Source: Streptomyces ambofaciens ATCC 23877
Lineage (GTDB): Bacteria > Actinomycetota > Actinomycetes > Streptomycetales > Streptomycetaceae
NCBI RefSeq assembly: GCF_001267885.1
Contig: NZ_CP012382.1
Coordinates: forward strand, 8,239,941 to 8,303,940
DNA: 64,000 nt
Direction: 5' to 3'
The number at the start of each line of letters is the position of its first letter. Position 1 is the stretch's first letter. Position numbers and translations under genes: made by a program. A model generated the notes under the pieces. The model was given only the letters and a program-made list of their open reading frames with translations. It was not told the DNA's origin and made no database searches. Of this stretch, positions 52,672-62,117 are shown one piece after another.

Positions 52672-53604
52672 TCAGCGGACCGGCGGGTTGTAGCGGGAGT
52701 AGCCGGGCTCGCCCCAGCGCAGCGGGGACGCGCCGGACACCTCGTGCACCGCCTCGACGCAGAACTCCACGAGCCGCTGCGCCCCCGGTGTGCGTGCGAT
52801 CTCCTCGGCGTCCCAGACGGTCCGGGCCGTCCCGGACAGATGGAGGGCGGTGCCCGTCTCCCAGTCCGGTACGAGGATGCCCGCCGCCGGGTTGACGTGC
52901 AGGTTGCCCAGCGTCAGGAACATCGCGTTACCCGTGTAGTCGGGCCAGCGCAGCAGGGTGGCGGAGAGGACCTGGACGAACCCCGGGTTGCCGCCGCGGT
53001 GCGAGGCGTCGACGTGACCCGTGTCGGACGCGGTGGTGACGAAGAACGTGTCGGCCCGCCCTACCGCCGCGCGTTGCGCGGCGTCCAGCGCGCGCCCCGT
53101 GGTCGCGCGGCGGAGCACCGGCCCGTCCGCGTCCGCCGGGCGGTGGTCGCGTTGCTGGATGTATTTCGGGCAGTTGGAGACGACCTGGTCGAGGGTGACG
53201 CGCAGTCCGGTGCCGTCCCGGTCGGCGCGGCCGTTGATCCGCATTCTGCGTCGTGTGGCGGGCTCGATGGCGATCATCCCCACCGGCAGGGACCGTGCCG
53301 CGCCGAGGACACCGGCGAGGGGGTCCTCCGGGACGGGCAGTGCATCGATGACCAGGCTGCGCGGGTCGGGGACGCGGAGGAAACCGGGTTCCCCGGTGAG
53401 GTGGGTGGCCCAGAGCCGGCCCCCCGGGTCGGCGGCGCCCACCACGATCAGGGGTCGCTCGGCCAGGAATTGTCGGGCGACGGGCGGTACTTCGGCGCGG
53501 ACGGCGCGGAGCGCCGAAGCGGCCCGCAAGGCGAGGCCGGCCCGCTCCTGCACCGCGAGTTCGCCGGCGTGATAGGTGGCCACGGCGTGCTCCTTCTCGT
53601 ACAT
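52672..53604 (-). CDS. Pyridoxamine 5'-phosphate oxidase-family flavoprotein
   Basis: A 310-residue protein with a PNPOx-like split barrel of the larger type. Characteristic parts are FLAERPLIVVGAADPGGRLW, GMIAIEPATRRRMRINGRAD, CPKYIQQRDHRP, RADTFFVTTASDTGHVDASH, RGGNPGFVQVL and YTGNAMFLTLGNLHVNPAAG. Relatives bind FMN or F420 and reduce or oxidise small molecules. It lies 75 bases downstream of the VOC gene on the same strand and shares its promoter. Confidence 0.85.
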   Translation of the reverse strand: MYEKEHAVATYHAGELAVQERAGLALRAASALRAVRAEVPPVARQFLAERPLIVVGAADPGGRLWATHLTGEPGFLRVPDPRSLVIDALPVPEDPLAGVLGAARSLPVGMIAIEPATRRRMRINGRADRDGTGLRVTLDQVVSNCPKYIQQRDHRPADADGPVLRRATTGRALDAAQRAAVGRADTFFVTTASDTGHVDASHRGGNPGFVQVLSATLLRWPDYTGNAMFLTLGNLHVNPAAGILVPDWETGTALHLSGTARTVWDAEEIARTPGAQRLVEFCVEAVHEVSGASPLRWGEPGYSRYNPPVR

Positions 53605-53679
53605 CGGGACAGGGCAGGCGGCGCTCCCGCCCGGCGGGTCTCCCGTCCGGGCGGGAGCGCCGGGGGCGAGCGTCGCGGG

Positions 53680-54135
53680 CTAGAAGAAGCCGCAGGTCGG
53701 AGCGTTCTCGGTCGGGGCGTGAGCGGGGTTTGCGCCGGTCGGCGCGTAGATCTCCAGGCGGGTGCCGTCGGGGTCGGTGAAGAAGATGCCGCCGGAACTG
53801 GTGTTCTCGCCGTGCGGGACGACACCGTCGTAGGCGAACCCGGCGCCCAGCCGGCGCAGCACCTCCTCGATGTCCTTGACCTCCTCGACGGTGTCGACCT
53901 GGAAGGAGAGGTGGTGCAGCCCGGGCCGGTCGGTGGCGAACGCGCCCTCGCTCTGCTGCCACAGCGTGACGACCAGGCGCTCGTCCCGGCCGAGGAACGC
54001 CCAGCGGCGGCCGTCCTCCTTGCCCTGGGCCAGCACCTCGAAGCCGAAGACCTCGCAGTAGAAGGCGAGCGAGCGGTCGAGGTCGGTGACATTCAGCCCG
54101 ATGTGACCGGTCTGCAGGTTCTTCGCCTTGCCCAT
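53680..54135 (-). CDS. VOC-family (glyoxalase/dioxygenase-like) protein
   Basis: A 151-residue protein with two beta-alpha-beta-beta-beta modules: GHIGLNVTDLDRSLAFYCEV with the first metal His, then LHHLSFQVDTVEEV with the second and FTDPDGTRLEIYAP with the metal Glu. Length and motifs fit glyoxalase I/extradiol dioxygenase or fosfomycin-resistance-type proteins. First gene of the two-gene minus-strand operon; diverges from a CGNR regulator across an inverted repeat. Confidence 0.9.
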   Translation of the reverse strand: MGKAKNLQTGHIGLNVTDLDRSLAFYCEVFGFEVLAQGKEDGRRWAFLGRDERLVVTLWQQSEGAFATDRPGLHHLSFQVDTVEEVKDIEEVLRRLGAGFAYDGVVPHGENTSSGGIFFTDPDGTRLEIYAPTGANPAHAPTENAPTCGFF

Positions 54136-54220
54136 GGTCGATCAACCGCCTTCGTCAGGGGCCACGAGATCACCTCGTAACCATTGAAGTGGATATTAAA
54201 AGTTAGAACGAAGGGCAGTC

Positions 54221-54246
54221 AACCGGTGACCATGGAATGACCGGTT
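54221..54246. promoter_or_regulatory. Operator candidate of the CGNR/VOC pair
   Basis: AACCGGT-N12-ACCGGTT, a perfect 7-bp inverted repeat with CCATGG near the centre. It lies 40 bases before the CGNR gene start. Confidence 0.65.
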
Positions 54247-54286
54247 ATCGTGGGTGGGGTGCCGCCGCGACGAAGGGACCCGCACC

Positions 54287-54859
54287 ATGCCGTCACCCGC
54301 CGAGCCCGACCCGAGGCCGCTGACCGGCGAACCGCTCGCCATCGACCTGCTCAACACGCGCTGGATCGACGCCACGGGCCGGCACGACCTCCTCGACTCC
54401 CTGGACGGAACAGCACTGTGGCTGAATACGCCCCTGGTCCGCGACGCCCTCGGCGGCGCCCGCGTCCCGGCCGGCCGTGACACGCAGGAGCGACTACGTC
54501 AGGCCCGCGCCGCGCTCGACGAGGCGGTCGCCGACCCAGCGCACCCGACGCCCGCCGCCGTCACGGCCGTCAACGACGTGCTCGCCCACGGCCGGCTGCG
54601 GCAGGTCCTGGGCCCCGGCGGACCGGCCACCATGCCCGAGGTGGCCAATCCGGCCTGGCTGCCGGGCTGGGCCGCGGTCACCGACTTCCTGCGCCTGATG
54701 GCCGACCGCCCGGATCGCATCCGCGCCTGCGGCAACCCGCAGTGCGTGCTGCACTTCTACGACGTGTCCAAGAACGGCACCCGCCGCTGGTGCTCGATGT
54801 CCGGCTGCGGCAACCGCGCCAAGGCACAACGCCATTACGCCCGCCACCGCCGCGAATGA
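54287..54859 (+). CDS. CGNR zinc-finger (ABATE) transcriptional regulator
   Basis: A 190-residue relative of the regulator at 40407. The ABATE domain starts GEPLAIDLLNTRWIDATGRH, and the zinc finger reads CGNPQCVLHFYDVSKNGTRR then WCSMSGCGNRAKAQRHYARH. ATG 54287 follows GAAGGGA. It probably regulates itself and the divergent VOC-PNPOx operon through the repeat at 54221. Confidence 0.9.
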   Translation: MPSPAEPDPRPLTGEPLAIDLLNTRWIDATGRHDLLDSLDGTALWLNTPLVRDALGGARVPAGRDTQERLRQARAALDEAVADPAHPTPAAVTAVNDVLAHGRLRQVLGPGGPATMPEVANPAWLPGWAAVTDFLRLMADRPDRIRACGNPQCVLHFYDVSKNGTRRWCSMSGCGNRAKAQRHYARHRRE

Positions 54860-55429
54860 GCCGGCGCTTCCGCGCACCGCGGAAGCACCGGCCGCTGTGG
54901 GCCCGTCCGACGGCACCCGCCCCGCGGCCGGCCACGACGGCCGGCACCGGACCGGCGGGCGGACGGCGACCCGGCAGGTGTGCGCCCCGGCGCCGATGAG
55001 ACCGCTTCTTCGGGCCTGGCGCTCGCTTGAGCAGGCTCATCAGTGACTTCCTCGCCCGGGCACTGAGAGCCCCGACGGCGTCAGCCGGCCGGCACGCTTA
55101 CTGCAATCACCGCGCTCGAAACGGCGGGGAACAAGCGGCCCGTGAGGCGCTCGCCGAGCGCGTGCAGCACCTCCGCAAGGACTTCCACCTCACCGGAAAG
55201 AGACCGGCACTCGTCGAGACCACCCGCGTCCGCGACGGCCGGGCCTTGCGACGAGGAGCCGTCCCGTGCCGGTCGGCGATGCGCCGAACTCACCGCCGCG
55301 AGGACTCATGATCAGCAGCTTTTCTTAGAGCCAGTAACGGCTTGTGCGACTCGCGTGCTGCATCATCTGCCTGTGCCGCTTGGCCAAGGGCAGCCACCGG
55401 ACCCCGCCCACCGAAGGAGGGACGCCTCA
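54860..55429. other. No gene recognised
   Basis: About 570 bases. An open frame at 55027-55311 has a partly protein-like centre (AREALAERVQHLRKDFHLTG) but no family. The last 15 bases hold AGGAGG for the Nudix gene. Confidence 0.4.
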
Positions 55430-55945
55430 GTGACGTTCGCCGAACCGTTCGCCCACATCAAGATCCGCGTGGCCGCGGCTCTGTTCAACGGCGACGAGAT
55501 CGCCCTCATCCACCGCACCAAGAACGGCCAAGACCAGTACACCCTGCCGGGCGGCAACGTCGAACCCGGCGAACCCATCCCACACGCCCTCGCACGCGAA
55601 CTCGACGAAGAACTGGGCCTGAACCTCGCAGACGCAAGCAGCGCCCCACAGCTGACCTGGATACAGGACGCCATGGTCACCCGCCCCGGCAGCACCCCAC
55701 CCCGCAAACTCCACCTCGTCTTCCGCGTGCACATCGCAGCCCCCATTCGGGCCCGCTTGCACACCGTCGAACATGACGACATGGCTGGCGTCGGCCACCT
55801 TACCTGGAGCCACTACAAGGACGCTGCCAACAAGGCTCTGTTCCCACCAGTCCCGCTCGCCGAACTCGCCGCTCCCACCGCGCCGCTCGACGCCGCCCAG
55901 TCCCTCCTGCCGGCCCTGGACGACACCAACTACAACTGGATTTGA
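55430..55945 (+). CDS. Nudix hydrolase
   Basis: A 171-residue Nudix protein. The Nudix box is complete: GGNVEPGEPIPHALARELDE then ELGL, matching Gx5Ex7REUxEExGU. The N terminus (HIKIRVAAALFNGDEIALIH) is the usual first strand pair. It hydrolyses a nucleoside diphosphate linked to another group; the exact substrate is unknown. GTG 55430 lies nine bases after AGGAGG. Confidence 0.9.
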   Translation: MTFAEPFAHIKIRVAAALFNGDEIALIHRTKNGQDQYTLPGGNVEPGEPIPHALARELDEELGLNLADASSAPQLTWIQDAMVTRPGSTPPRKLHLVFRVHIAAPIRARLHTVEHDDMAGVGHLTWSHYKDAANKALFPPVPLAELAAPTAPLDAAQSLLPALDDTNYNWI

Positions 55946-55982
55946 CCCGCCCCGGATGACGCAGACGCATTGCGGCGGCGAT

Positions 55983-56111
55983 TGAATGCCCTGGTGAGTG
56001 ACTACTGGACGCCTGCCTATCACGCGGTGGAACACGAGGATGCAGAGGCTGGCCCGGTTGCTGGCCGAGGGTGCCGATCCAAATGAGGTGTCGACAGTCG
56101 GCGAGCAGTAA
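55983..56111 (+). pseudogene. Ankyrin-repeat protein relic
   Basis: Frames join as DYWTPAYHAVEHEDAEA then, after a shift near 56048, LARLLAEGADPNEVSTVGEQ and a stop at 56111. The TPAYHAV and LLAEGADPN phrases are those of one ankyrin repeat. Confidence 0.6.
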
Positions 56112-56223
56112 GAATCCTCTGGTCTGGCAAGTCACCTAATGGACGAAAGCGGGGGTCGGGCAGGGTGCGCCCTCCGCTGCATGTCTGAATGCGGATACTT
56201 CCATCGTGCCCCGGGGCATGGAT

Positions 56224-57212
56224 AGATGCTCCGCGCAGGCCGCTCCGGCGTCTCACACCCGATGACGGTGAACGAGATGGTCATCGCGCTGATCCGCCCG
56301 AAACCGAACCTGGCCCGGGTTGTGGGGGAGCCGGCCGAAGCGGTCGCGGCGCACAGGCCGCTGTGCACGCACCTGACGGGATCGGCACCCTCGCCTCCTA
56401 CGCCACCGAGGTCGCGCTCCCGGTGAAGGGGCACCTGGAAGAACCCCGCTATCGGCAGCGCCCGCGCCGACGTCGTCCTGACCGCCCCGGAGGCCGGCGT
56501 GCCCTTGTTGTTCCTCGAGGTGGACAACTGCACCGAGGACGCCGTCCTCATCGCCGCGCAGTTCGACAAGTACGCCCGGTTCTTCCTGCGGCAGGAGAGG
56601 GATACCGAGGTATCGAGAAGCCGGTGTGGCGCACCCGCTGGTCCGCACCCGCGTCCGATGAGTACGAGCGGGTGCACCCTCCGGTCCTGCTCGTCTTCCA
56701 CCAGGCCGGCCAGCGCTCCGCCAAGAGGCAGATGGCCAGGGTCGCCGACTTCACCCGCCACCACTGGCAAGGACGGTGGCATCCCGAAGGCGGCTATCAC
56801 TCCCTACGACCGCTGCATCCCGATCGTGGCGACCACGCTTCAGCAGCTGCGCGAACACGGTCCGGCCGGGCCCGCCTTCTGGCGCTTCGGCCGTGACCAC
56901 CACCAGCCACTGCTGGACGCGATCGGCAATGCCCGCCGCGATGCCTACCTCGCCCGCCGCCAGGCAGCCCGGGAAGAACAGCGGCGCCGTGAGGAACGGG
57001 AAGCCGCGCAGCGCGAAGCGCGGCGGCCGGTGTGCAGGGACTGCGGACAGAAGTTCACCGACGACCGCTGGGAGGCAGTCGGCTCCAACCCGGGCTGGGG
57101 CAATCGCCAGTCGCACCCGCACCTGTGCGAGAACTGCCAGGATCGCGCCGTCGCAGCACAAGCGCAAGCCGAAGCCGACGAACGCGCGCCGTACCGTCGC
57201 CTCGGATGGTGA
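56224..57212 (+). pseudogene. Replication-relaxation-family protein, multiply frameshifted
   Basis: A gene with at least four frame changes. In order: MTVNEMVIALIRPKPNLARV; DGIGTLASYATEVALPVKGH; ADVVLTAPEAGVPLLFLEVD and NCTEDAVLIAAQFDKYARFF; GIEKPVWRTRWSAPASDEYE, RVHPPVLLVFHQAGQRSAKR and MARVADFTRHHWQGRWHPEG; CIPIVATTLQQLREHGPAGP through a Cys zinc motif (CRDCGQKF, CENCQDR) to 57212. Such proteins are carried by Streptomyces plasmids and integrative elements. Not functional as read. Confidence 0.75.
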
Positions 57213-57216
57213 CGGA

Positions 57217-57693
57217 TCAGCCGCACCGGATCGGCCCGGTGTCCAGATGGTATTTCGCTCCGCCTCGGACCAGGGAGCCGCTCAGGCTGATGCACTGTCC
57301 CGTCGCGTTGAACCAGGTGTAGATGGGGCCGGCGTAGTAGCGATAGTTCTCCGGGTGCTCCTTCGGCGGATCGATGGCGTAGTCACCGCCCTCGTCGAAG
57401 ATCGCCAGGGTGATGTTGGAGGCGAGCCCGTCGTAAGGGCTGGACCAGAACTTCGCACAGTTGCGCTTGGTGGAGCCGTTCCAGTAGGTCCGCGCGTAAC
57501 CGCCGCCATTGCGGCCGGTCGGCCCCTTGGCCCAGTACGTCTTGCCGTCCCAGCTGCCGGTGCACTCCTCGGCAGCGGGAGCCGGTGCCGGAGCCGCCTG
57601 CGCGGTGGGGGCAGCGACCAGGCCGAGGAGGAGCGTCATGACTCCCACACCCAGCAACTGCGGCTTGCCTAGCCTTCTCGTCGAACGCTTCAT
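57217..57693 (-). CDS. Secreted protein of unknown function
   Basis: A 158-residue exported protein. The signal peptide is MKRSTRRLGKPQLLGVGVMT followed by a hydrophobic core and cleavage after AQAAP. The mature part of about 120 residues has four Cys (ECTGSWDG, RNCAKFW, GQCISLSG, IRCG) and many aromatic residues, which fits a small disulfide-bonded exoprotein. GGGGAGA precedes ATG 57693. No family named. Confidence 0.7.
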   Translation of the reverse strand: MKRSTRRLGKPQLLGVGVMTLLLGLVAAPTAQAAPAPAPAAEECTGSWDGKTYWAKGPTGRNGGGYARTYWNGSTKRNCAKFWSSPYDGLASNITLAIFDEGGDYAIDPPKEHPENYRYYAGPIYTWFNATGQCISLSGSLVRGGAKYHLDTGPIRCG

Positions 57694-57919
57694 CCGTGTC
57701 TCCCCGCGGTCGGACGCCCTCGCCCTGGTGAGGCGAAGCCGTAGTCGGCATGCTCCGGCACATAAGAGGGCTGAGTCCGATGTTTCAGGAAATCTCGTAC
57801 ACAATGTCCGATTCCCGACCCTGGCACGCGATGATGAGGTCGCTCCTCCTCGATCCCCGGACCGATGGACCATCAGCTCCTCTTCAGGTCCGGACAGGGC
57901 CATCGGGGTGTGCCGGTCC

Positions 57920-58310
57920 GGCCGACGGCGAGATGTGGGAGGCACTGGCTCAGGCGGGCGGGAACGTCGCGGCGCTGCACCGGCATCGAAGGCGCCGGGG
58001 GCGAGGTGCCCTCCCTGGCGTCGTTGCACCGGGAGCTTGCCGGCAGGGGAGAACGGTGCTCCGGCAGGTGTGGCGTTGCCTGAGGGCGCGCAGCTGGTGG
58101 GGACGTCGTCGGTGCGGACGGTGAGCGAGGCGGTCGGGCAGGCGATGGCCACCCAGGACGCGGTATGTCTGTTCGGCGACCCGGGCCGGGGCAAGACCGC
58201 CGCTGCGCGGATGGCGCTCAGCGGCGGTACCCCCGGGCTGGAAGGCGGCAAGGGCCTGGTGCTTCAGCGTCGACACGTCCCCGCCCGTGCGCGGAGCAGC
58301 ATCGCCGCGT
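57920..58310 (+). pseudogene. AAA ATPase relic (transposition or plasmid helper type)
   Basis: Three frames join: EMWEALAQAGGNVAALHR, then IEGAGGEVPSLASLHRELAG, then PEGAQLVGTSSVRTVSEAVG and DAVCLFGDPGRGKTAAARMA with a Walker A motif. The gene ends soon after. The first part resembles an N-terminal helix-turn-helix. Relic of an ATP-binding protein of mobile DNA. Confidence 0.55.
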
Positions 58311-58323
58311 TGTTCTGCCGGGC

Positions 58324-58630
58324 TCACTCCCATCCCCAGTCGGTGAGGAAGTCGGGATGGTGTCGCCATCGCTGCGCGATGGTGGTGAGCGTGTCCCACG
58401 CGCCGGCGAGGGCGGGCTCGTTGCCCCCACTCGCGGTATGCCCGTACCTGACCCAGCAGTACGCGTACCGCGTTGTTGAGTGCCTGTACAGCCAGGTCCG
58501 TGTCGGAGTTCTCAGGGCGGTTCAGCAGCAGTAGGTCTGTGCGGGAGAAGAGGAACCGGGCCAGTTCCTCGAAGCGTTCCTCTGAGTACTCCTCGTCGGG
58601 CCGCTTCGCTTCCTCGCCCCGCTCGTCCAC
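58324..58630 (-). pseudogene. Frameshifted small helical protein
   Basis: Starts at 58630 (MDERGEEAKRPDEEYSEERF, ARFLFSRTDLLLLNRPENSD, QVRAYREW), then a one-base shift in a GGGGG run near 58430 is needed to continue NEPALAGAWDTLTTIAQRWR and HHPDFLTDWGWE with a stop at 58324. The repaired protein would have about 101 residues. Function unknown; found on the arms of actinomycete replicons. Confidence 0.6.
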
Positions 58631-58743
58631 GGCCAGATCCCTTTCCTACGCATGCTTCTCGGCACGCGATGATACGGGGCAGCATCTCGCCGCTTCACTG
58701 TCTTCCCAGCCCAGCGATCTGCCAGGACAGCCTCCAGACTCAA

Positions 58744-61404
58744 CTACGCCCACTCCACCCCCAGCTCCCGCAGAGCGTCGATCTGCTCCGCGCTGAGCCT
58801 GTCGCGTCTGGCGCGGGTGTTCGATACCCATACGCCGAGCTTCGTCTCGGTCCCGTCAGGCAAAAACTCGACCGCTTTCCGCGGTACCGGACGGTTCGCA
58901 CCCTCCCGCTCGACCCACTGCGCCAGGGCGGCCAGCCCACGCCGGAACGCCTGCTGGGCCTTGGTCGGCCCCTTCGCCGCGCCCTTGCCCGCCGGGGCGG
59001 GAGGTGGTGCCAGAGCGGGGTGCACGCCCAGCTTCGACAGCCGCTCCTGCTGCTCGGGGGACAGCTGTTTCCAGGCCGCTGGCCGGGTCTGTCGCTTCAG
59101 CCACCGCCCGATGTCGTCGCCGTCCATCAGTACGCCGGGTGCGATGTCGGGCAGCACCCCGCCAGGCTCGTCCTCCGCCAGGTCGGCGAGATGGCGGTAG
59201 TGACGCTGCCAGTCGAGCGACCAGGGACAGTTCCAGTCGCGGTCGATCGCCGCCAGCTGCGCCGCGCGCTCAGCCGCCCGCTTGTGGTCCTTGCCCAGGC
59301 CGTCTGTGCGGCGGAGGTTGGCCATGTGCTGCCCGACGGGGACGAGTTCGCCTTCGGCGTCTCCCCAGACCGCGTCCTGCCTGGGCGCGAGGTGTCCGGT
59401 GGCCCGGCGGTAGGAGCGCAGCGCCGCCAGCTTCTTCTCCCAGGCCTCTTCGCCGGGCTCCCAGACCATGCCCGCCTCGGGGGCGTCGAGGAGCTTCTTG
59501 CGGCGCGGTTCGAGCTCCCCGGCCCGTAGCGCTTTGCGCTGCTGGTGGACCCATCGGCCCAGCGGAAAGGCCCTCGTGACGCCGACCTCGGTCTCCGTGT
59601 CGTATGGGATGGCGTAGAGCCCGGTGATCTCATGTTCCTTTCGCCAGCGCAGCAGGGCTTGGTAGCCCTCCAGCCAGACCAGCGATTCGGGCCGGTAGAC
59701 CCGGGTACGCAGGAACGCCGCGATGGTCGCCGGGTCGCGTGGCGTGGAGAAGTGCAGGAGCGCGGACTCGACCGCACCGTCGACGCCGGCCTGCTCCTGG
59801 ACCTCGCCGTGGGCCGCGATGATCTGCCCGTCCTCGTCGCGCTGGAGGTGGGTCTTGCGTTCGCCGCTGGCGAGGGCACGGGAGGCGAGCTGCTCCACCA
59901 GACGCTCATCATGGCTACGCAGGCCCTGGAGGACGACCACGAGCGGCTTGAAGCTCGCGGAGGCGACCATGTCGGTGGGGTCTTCGCCGGGCTCGAGGAA
60001 GACGGGCACGATGATCCGCGCGACCTTCGTGGACCCATCCTTGTTGAGCCGCAGGGCCCGGCCGATGTTCTGCACGATCTCCACCTGCGAACCGCGGGTG
60101 TCCGCGAAGCACACGGCCTCCACGCCCCGCTCGCCGGTGATGTCGACGCCTTCCCCGAGGACGCGGCAGCTGGCGAGGAACGCCCGGTGCACGCGCCGGC
60201 CCTCTGCGTCGATGCCGTTGGCGAACTGCCTGAGCACCTCGCGTCGCTCGGTGACGAGGTGGTCCCCGCACAGCCACGCCGACCACACCCGCTCGGGCGG
60301 TACGTGCCGTCCGGCCTCCAGCTCGTACAGCCGGGCGCCGATCGACGACGCGGGCAGCTCCGCCACCTTCTCCTCCACCTTCGCCAGCTCCTCAGCCGAC
60401 ATCTGGCCCGCATACAGCTCGGCTGCCGTCTTCGGCAGCTTCTGCGCGAACGCGGCGGCCTCCTCGACCTTCTGGTGGAACGTCATGACCGTACGCAGGT
60501 TGTACGCCGCAGCGTGCTCCAAAAGTGCGGTCTGCAGCAGCGCCAGGCGCCGGCCCCGCCGCGCCTCCTCGGAATCCCCGGCGACGGGGGAGGGGTCGCG
60601 GATCTCGAGGACATCGATCTCGAATCCAGCGAGGATGCCCCGCTCGATGGCCTCCGAGAGCCCGAGCTCGGCGCCGGGGAGCCAGGCTCCGAAGGTGCCG
60701 TACGGGTCGTCGGTCATGCTCGCGAGCTCCACCTCCTGGCCGGCCGCGCCCCTCTGCGGGCGGGGCGAGGCGAGGATCCGCGGGGTGGCGGTCAGGTAGA
60801 GCCGGTAGTCCGCAGGGATGCGGGCGTTGTCGTGGATCACCGCCCACGGCCGACCAAGATCACCAGCGGTGCCGTGCGCCTCGTCCACGATGGCCAGGTC
60901 GAAACCGCCCAGGCGCTGGCCGTAGAGCCGTTCCCCGCCCGCCAGAGCAGCTTCCAGTGGCCCGCGAAACGTCCGCTGGCCCGTCGGGTCCTCCGGGTCC
61001 TCGCGGTCCACCAGCGAGGCATAGGTGGCGAACACGACCACGGGCCCGGACCCGGCCCACAGCGCGAGCTGGATCGGATTCGTAGTGGTACGCACACCCA
61101 GCGAGCCCAGCACCGGGTCATTCTCCAGCGAACACACCGCCACCATCGGCGCCCGGTGGCCCACCGCCCGCCACGCCTGGGCGGTCTGTGCGAGCAGGTC
61201 CAGGGTGGGCACAGTCACCAGGATCCGCCCGCCCGCGAAGCACTCCAGCGCGCTCGCGGCAGCCATGATCGTCTTGCCGGATCCGGTGGCGGACACGATC
61301 GTGCCCCGCATCCCTTCCGGGGGAACAGATGATCTTGCAGAAAATCCGACCCATTCCCGGATGCTCTGTTTCTGTTCCACCTGGTGTTCTCGGAGCTGGA
61401 TCAA
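58744..61404 (-). CDS. ttrA: Telomere-proximal DEAD/DEAH helicase with helicase-associated domains (TtrA-like)
   Basis: An 886-residue superfamily 2 helicase. Motif I is SATGSGKTIMAA, motif II DEAH (LAIVDEAHGTAG), motif III YLTATPR, and the second RecA domain has SCRVLGEGVDI and QNIGRALRLNKDG. The C-terminal 300 residues contain Trp-rich helicase-associated repeats (RKKLLDAPEAGMVWEPGEEA, ALRSYRRATGHL, DIGRWLKRQ, QWVEREG). TTG 61404 follows GGGGGAAA. Helicases of this type lie next to the telomeres of Streptomyces chromosomes and linear plasmids and are implicated in transfer or end function; this one ends 2.6 kb from the hairpin array and points inward. Confidence 0.85.
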   Translation of the reverse strand: MIQLREHQVEQKQSIREWVGFSARSSVPPEGMRGTIVSATGSGKTIMAAASALECFAGGRILVTVPTLDLLAQTAQAWRAVGHRAPMVAVCSLENDPVLGSLGVRTTTNPIQLALWAGSGPVVVFATYASLVDREDPEDPTGQRTFRGPLEAALAGGERLYGQRLGGFDLAIVDEAHGTAGDLGRPWAVIHDNARIPADYRLYLTATPRILASPRPQRGAAGQEVELASMTDDPYGTFGAWLPGAELGLSEAIERGILAGFEIDVLEIRDPSPVAGDSEEARRGRRLALLQTALLEHAAAYNLRTVMTFHQKVEEAAAFAQKLPKTAAELYAGQMSAEELAKVEEKVAELPASSIGARLYELEAGRHVPPERVWSAWLCGDHLVTERREVLRQFANGIDAEGRRVHRAFLASCRVLGEGVDITGERGVEAVCFADTRGSQVEIVQNIGRALRLNKDGSTKVARIIVPVFLEPGEDPTDMVASASFKPLVVVLQGLRSHDERLVEQLASRALASGERKTHLQRDEDGQIIAAHGEVQEQAGVDGAVESALLHFSTPRDPATIAAFLRTRVYRPESLVWLEGYQALLRWRKEHEITGLYAIPYDTETEVGVTRAFPLGRWVHQQRKALRAGELEPRRKKLLDAPEAGMVWEPGEEAWEKKLAALRSYRRATGHLAPRQDAVWGDAEGELVPVGQHMANLRRTDGLGKDHKRAAERAAQLAAIDRDWNCPWSLDWQRHYRHLADLAEDEPGGVLPDIAPGVLMDGDDIGRWLKRQTRPAAWKQLSPEQQERLSKLGVHPALAPPPAPAGKGAAKGPTKAQQAFRRGLAALAQWVEREGANRPVPRKAVEFLPDGTETKLGVWVSNTRARRDRLSAEQIDALRELGVEWA

Positions 61405-61534
61405 AAGATTTCCCCCGGTTCGGGAAGGACCTGCTGGACGGACGTGATCCGGTAGTTACTGCCTTGGTTGAGACCGTCGTCTCCTTTGTGGATGCCCCGC
61501 GCCCGTCGGCCTGCTTCGTCGGGGGAGGCGGCCA

Positions 61535-61973
61535 TCAGGTGGACGGTGGAGGCATGGAAGTCCGGACGGCAGCGGCCGGCGTGCACCGGGTATCGACCCG
61601 GTAGACACGATGCCGCGCAATCTCCAAAGCTGCGCTCCCGGACCGCTCAGCCTCGGCCCCGTCTGTCACCAACCGCTGCAGACGCTGCTCTTCATAGCGG
61701 ACTGCACGCAAGTCCTGAGAGGGCACGTACGCGACCACCTGCTCTCTCCATGAGCTGGGCGATCCGTTCCCACTGCAGGCGCCGCAGGTCCGCGATGAAC
61801 AACTCGCTCAAATGATGCGGTTCCGTAGGGCGCAGCCGCGCACGCCCGACACGTTCCTGCGCGAGGCGTACCTGCACGGACACCTGGTGACGATCGAGTC
61901 CAGCGGCTTGTGCTATCACCCCGGCCCGGGCAAGTTCACACGGAAGGTACTCGTAGACCACCACGCGCACCAC
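61535..61973 (-). pseudogene. Possible frameshifted protein upstream of the helicase
   Basis: Two minus-strand frames join: AGLDRHQVSVQVRLAQERVG and LFIADLRRLQWERIAQLMER from 61973, then VVAYVPSQDLRAVRYEEQRL, QRLVTDGAEAERSGSAALEI and HRVYRVDTRCTPAAAV to a stop at 61535. Third-position GC bias supports coding in both. Family unknown. Confidence 0.4.
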
Positions 61974-62117
61974 TTCCTACCGAATGTCCCCCCATTACGC
62001 CAATACTACATGCTGCATCACATTGAGAGGCAGACTAGCGACACCCCTCGACAGATCCCCTCCACGAGACTTCATCCGACCCTGATGGGCATCACGCATC
62101 GGGGTACACGGTGCCGC

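Noticed and set aside
59545-61332. A 595-codon open frame antisense to the helicase
   Set aside because: All helicase motifs are on the minus strand; the plus frame is a GC-bias shadow.
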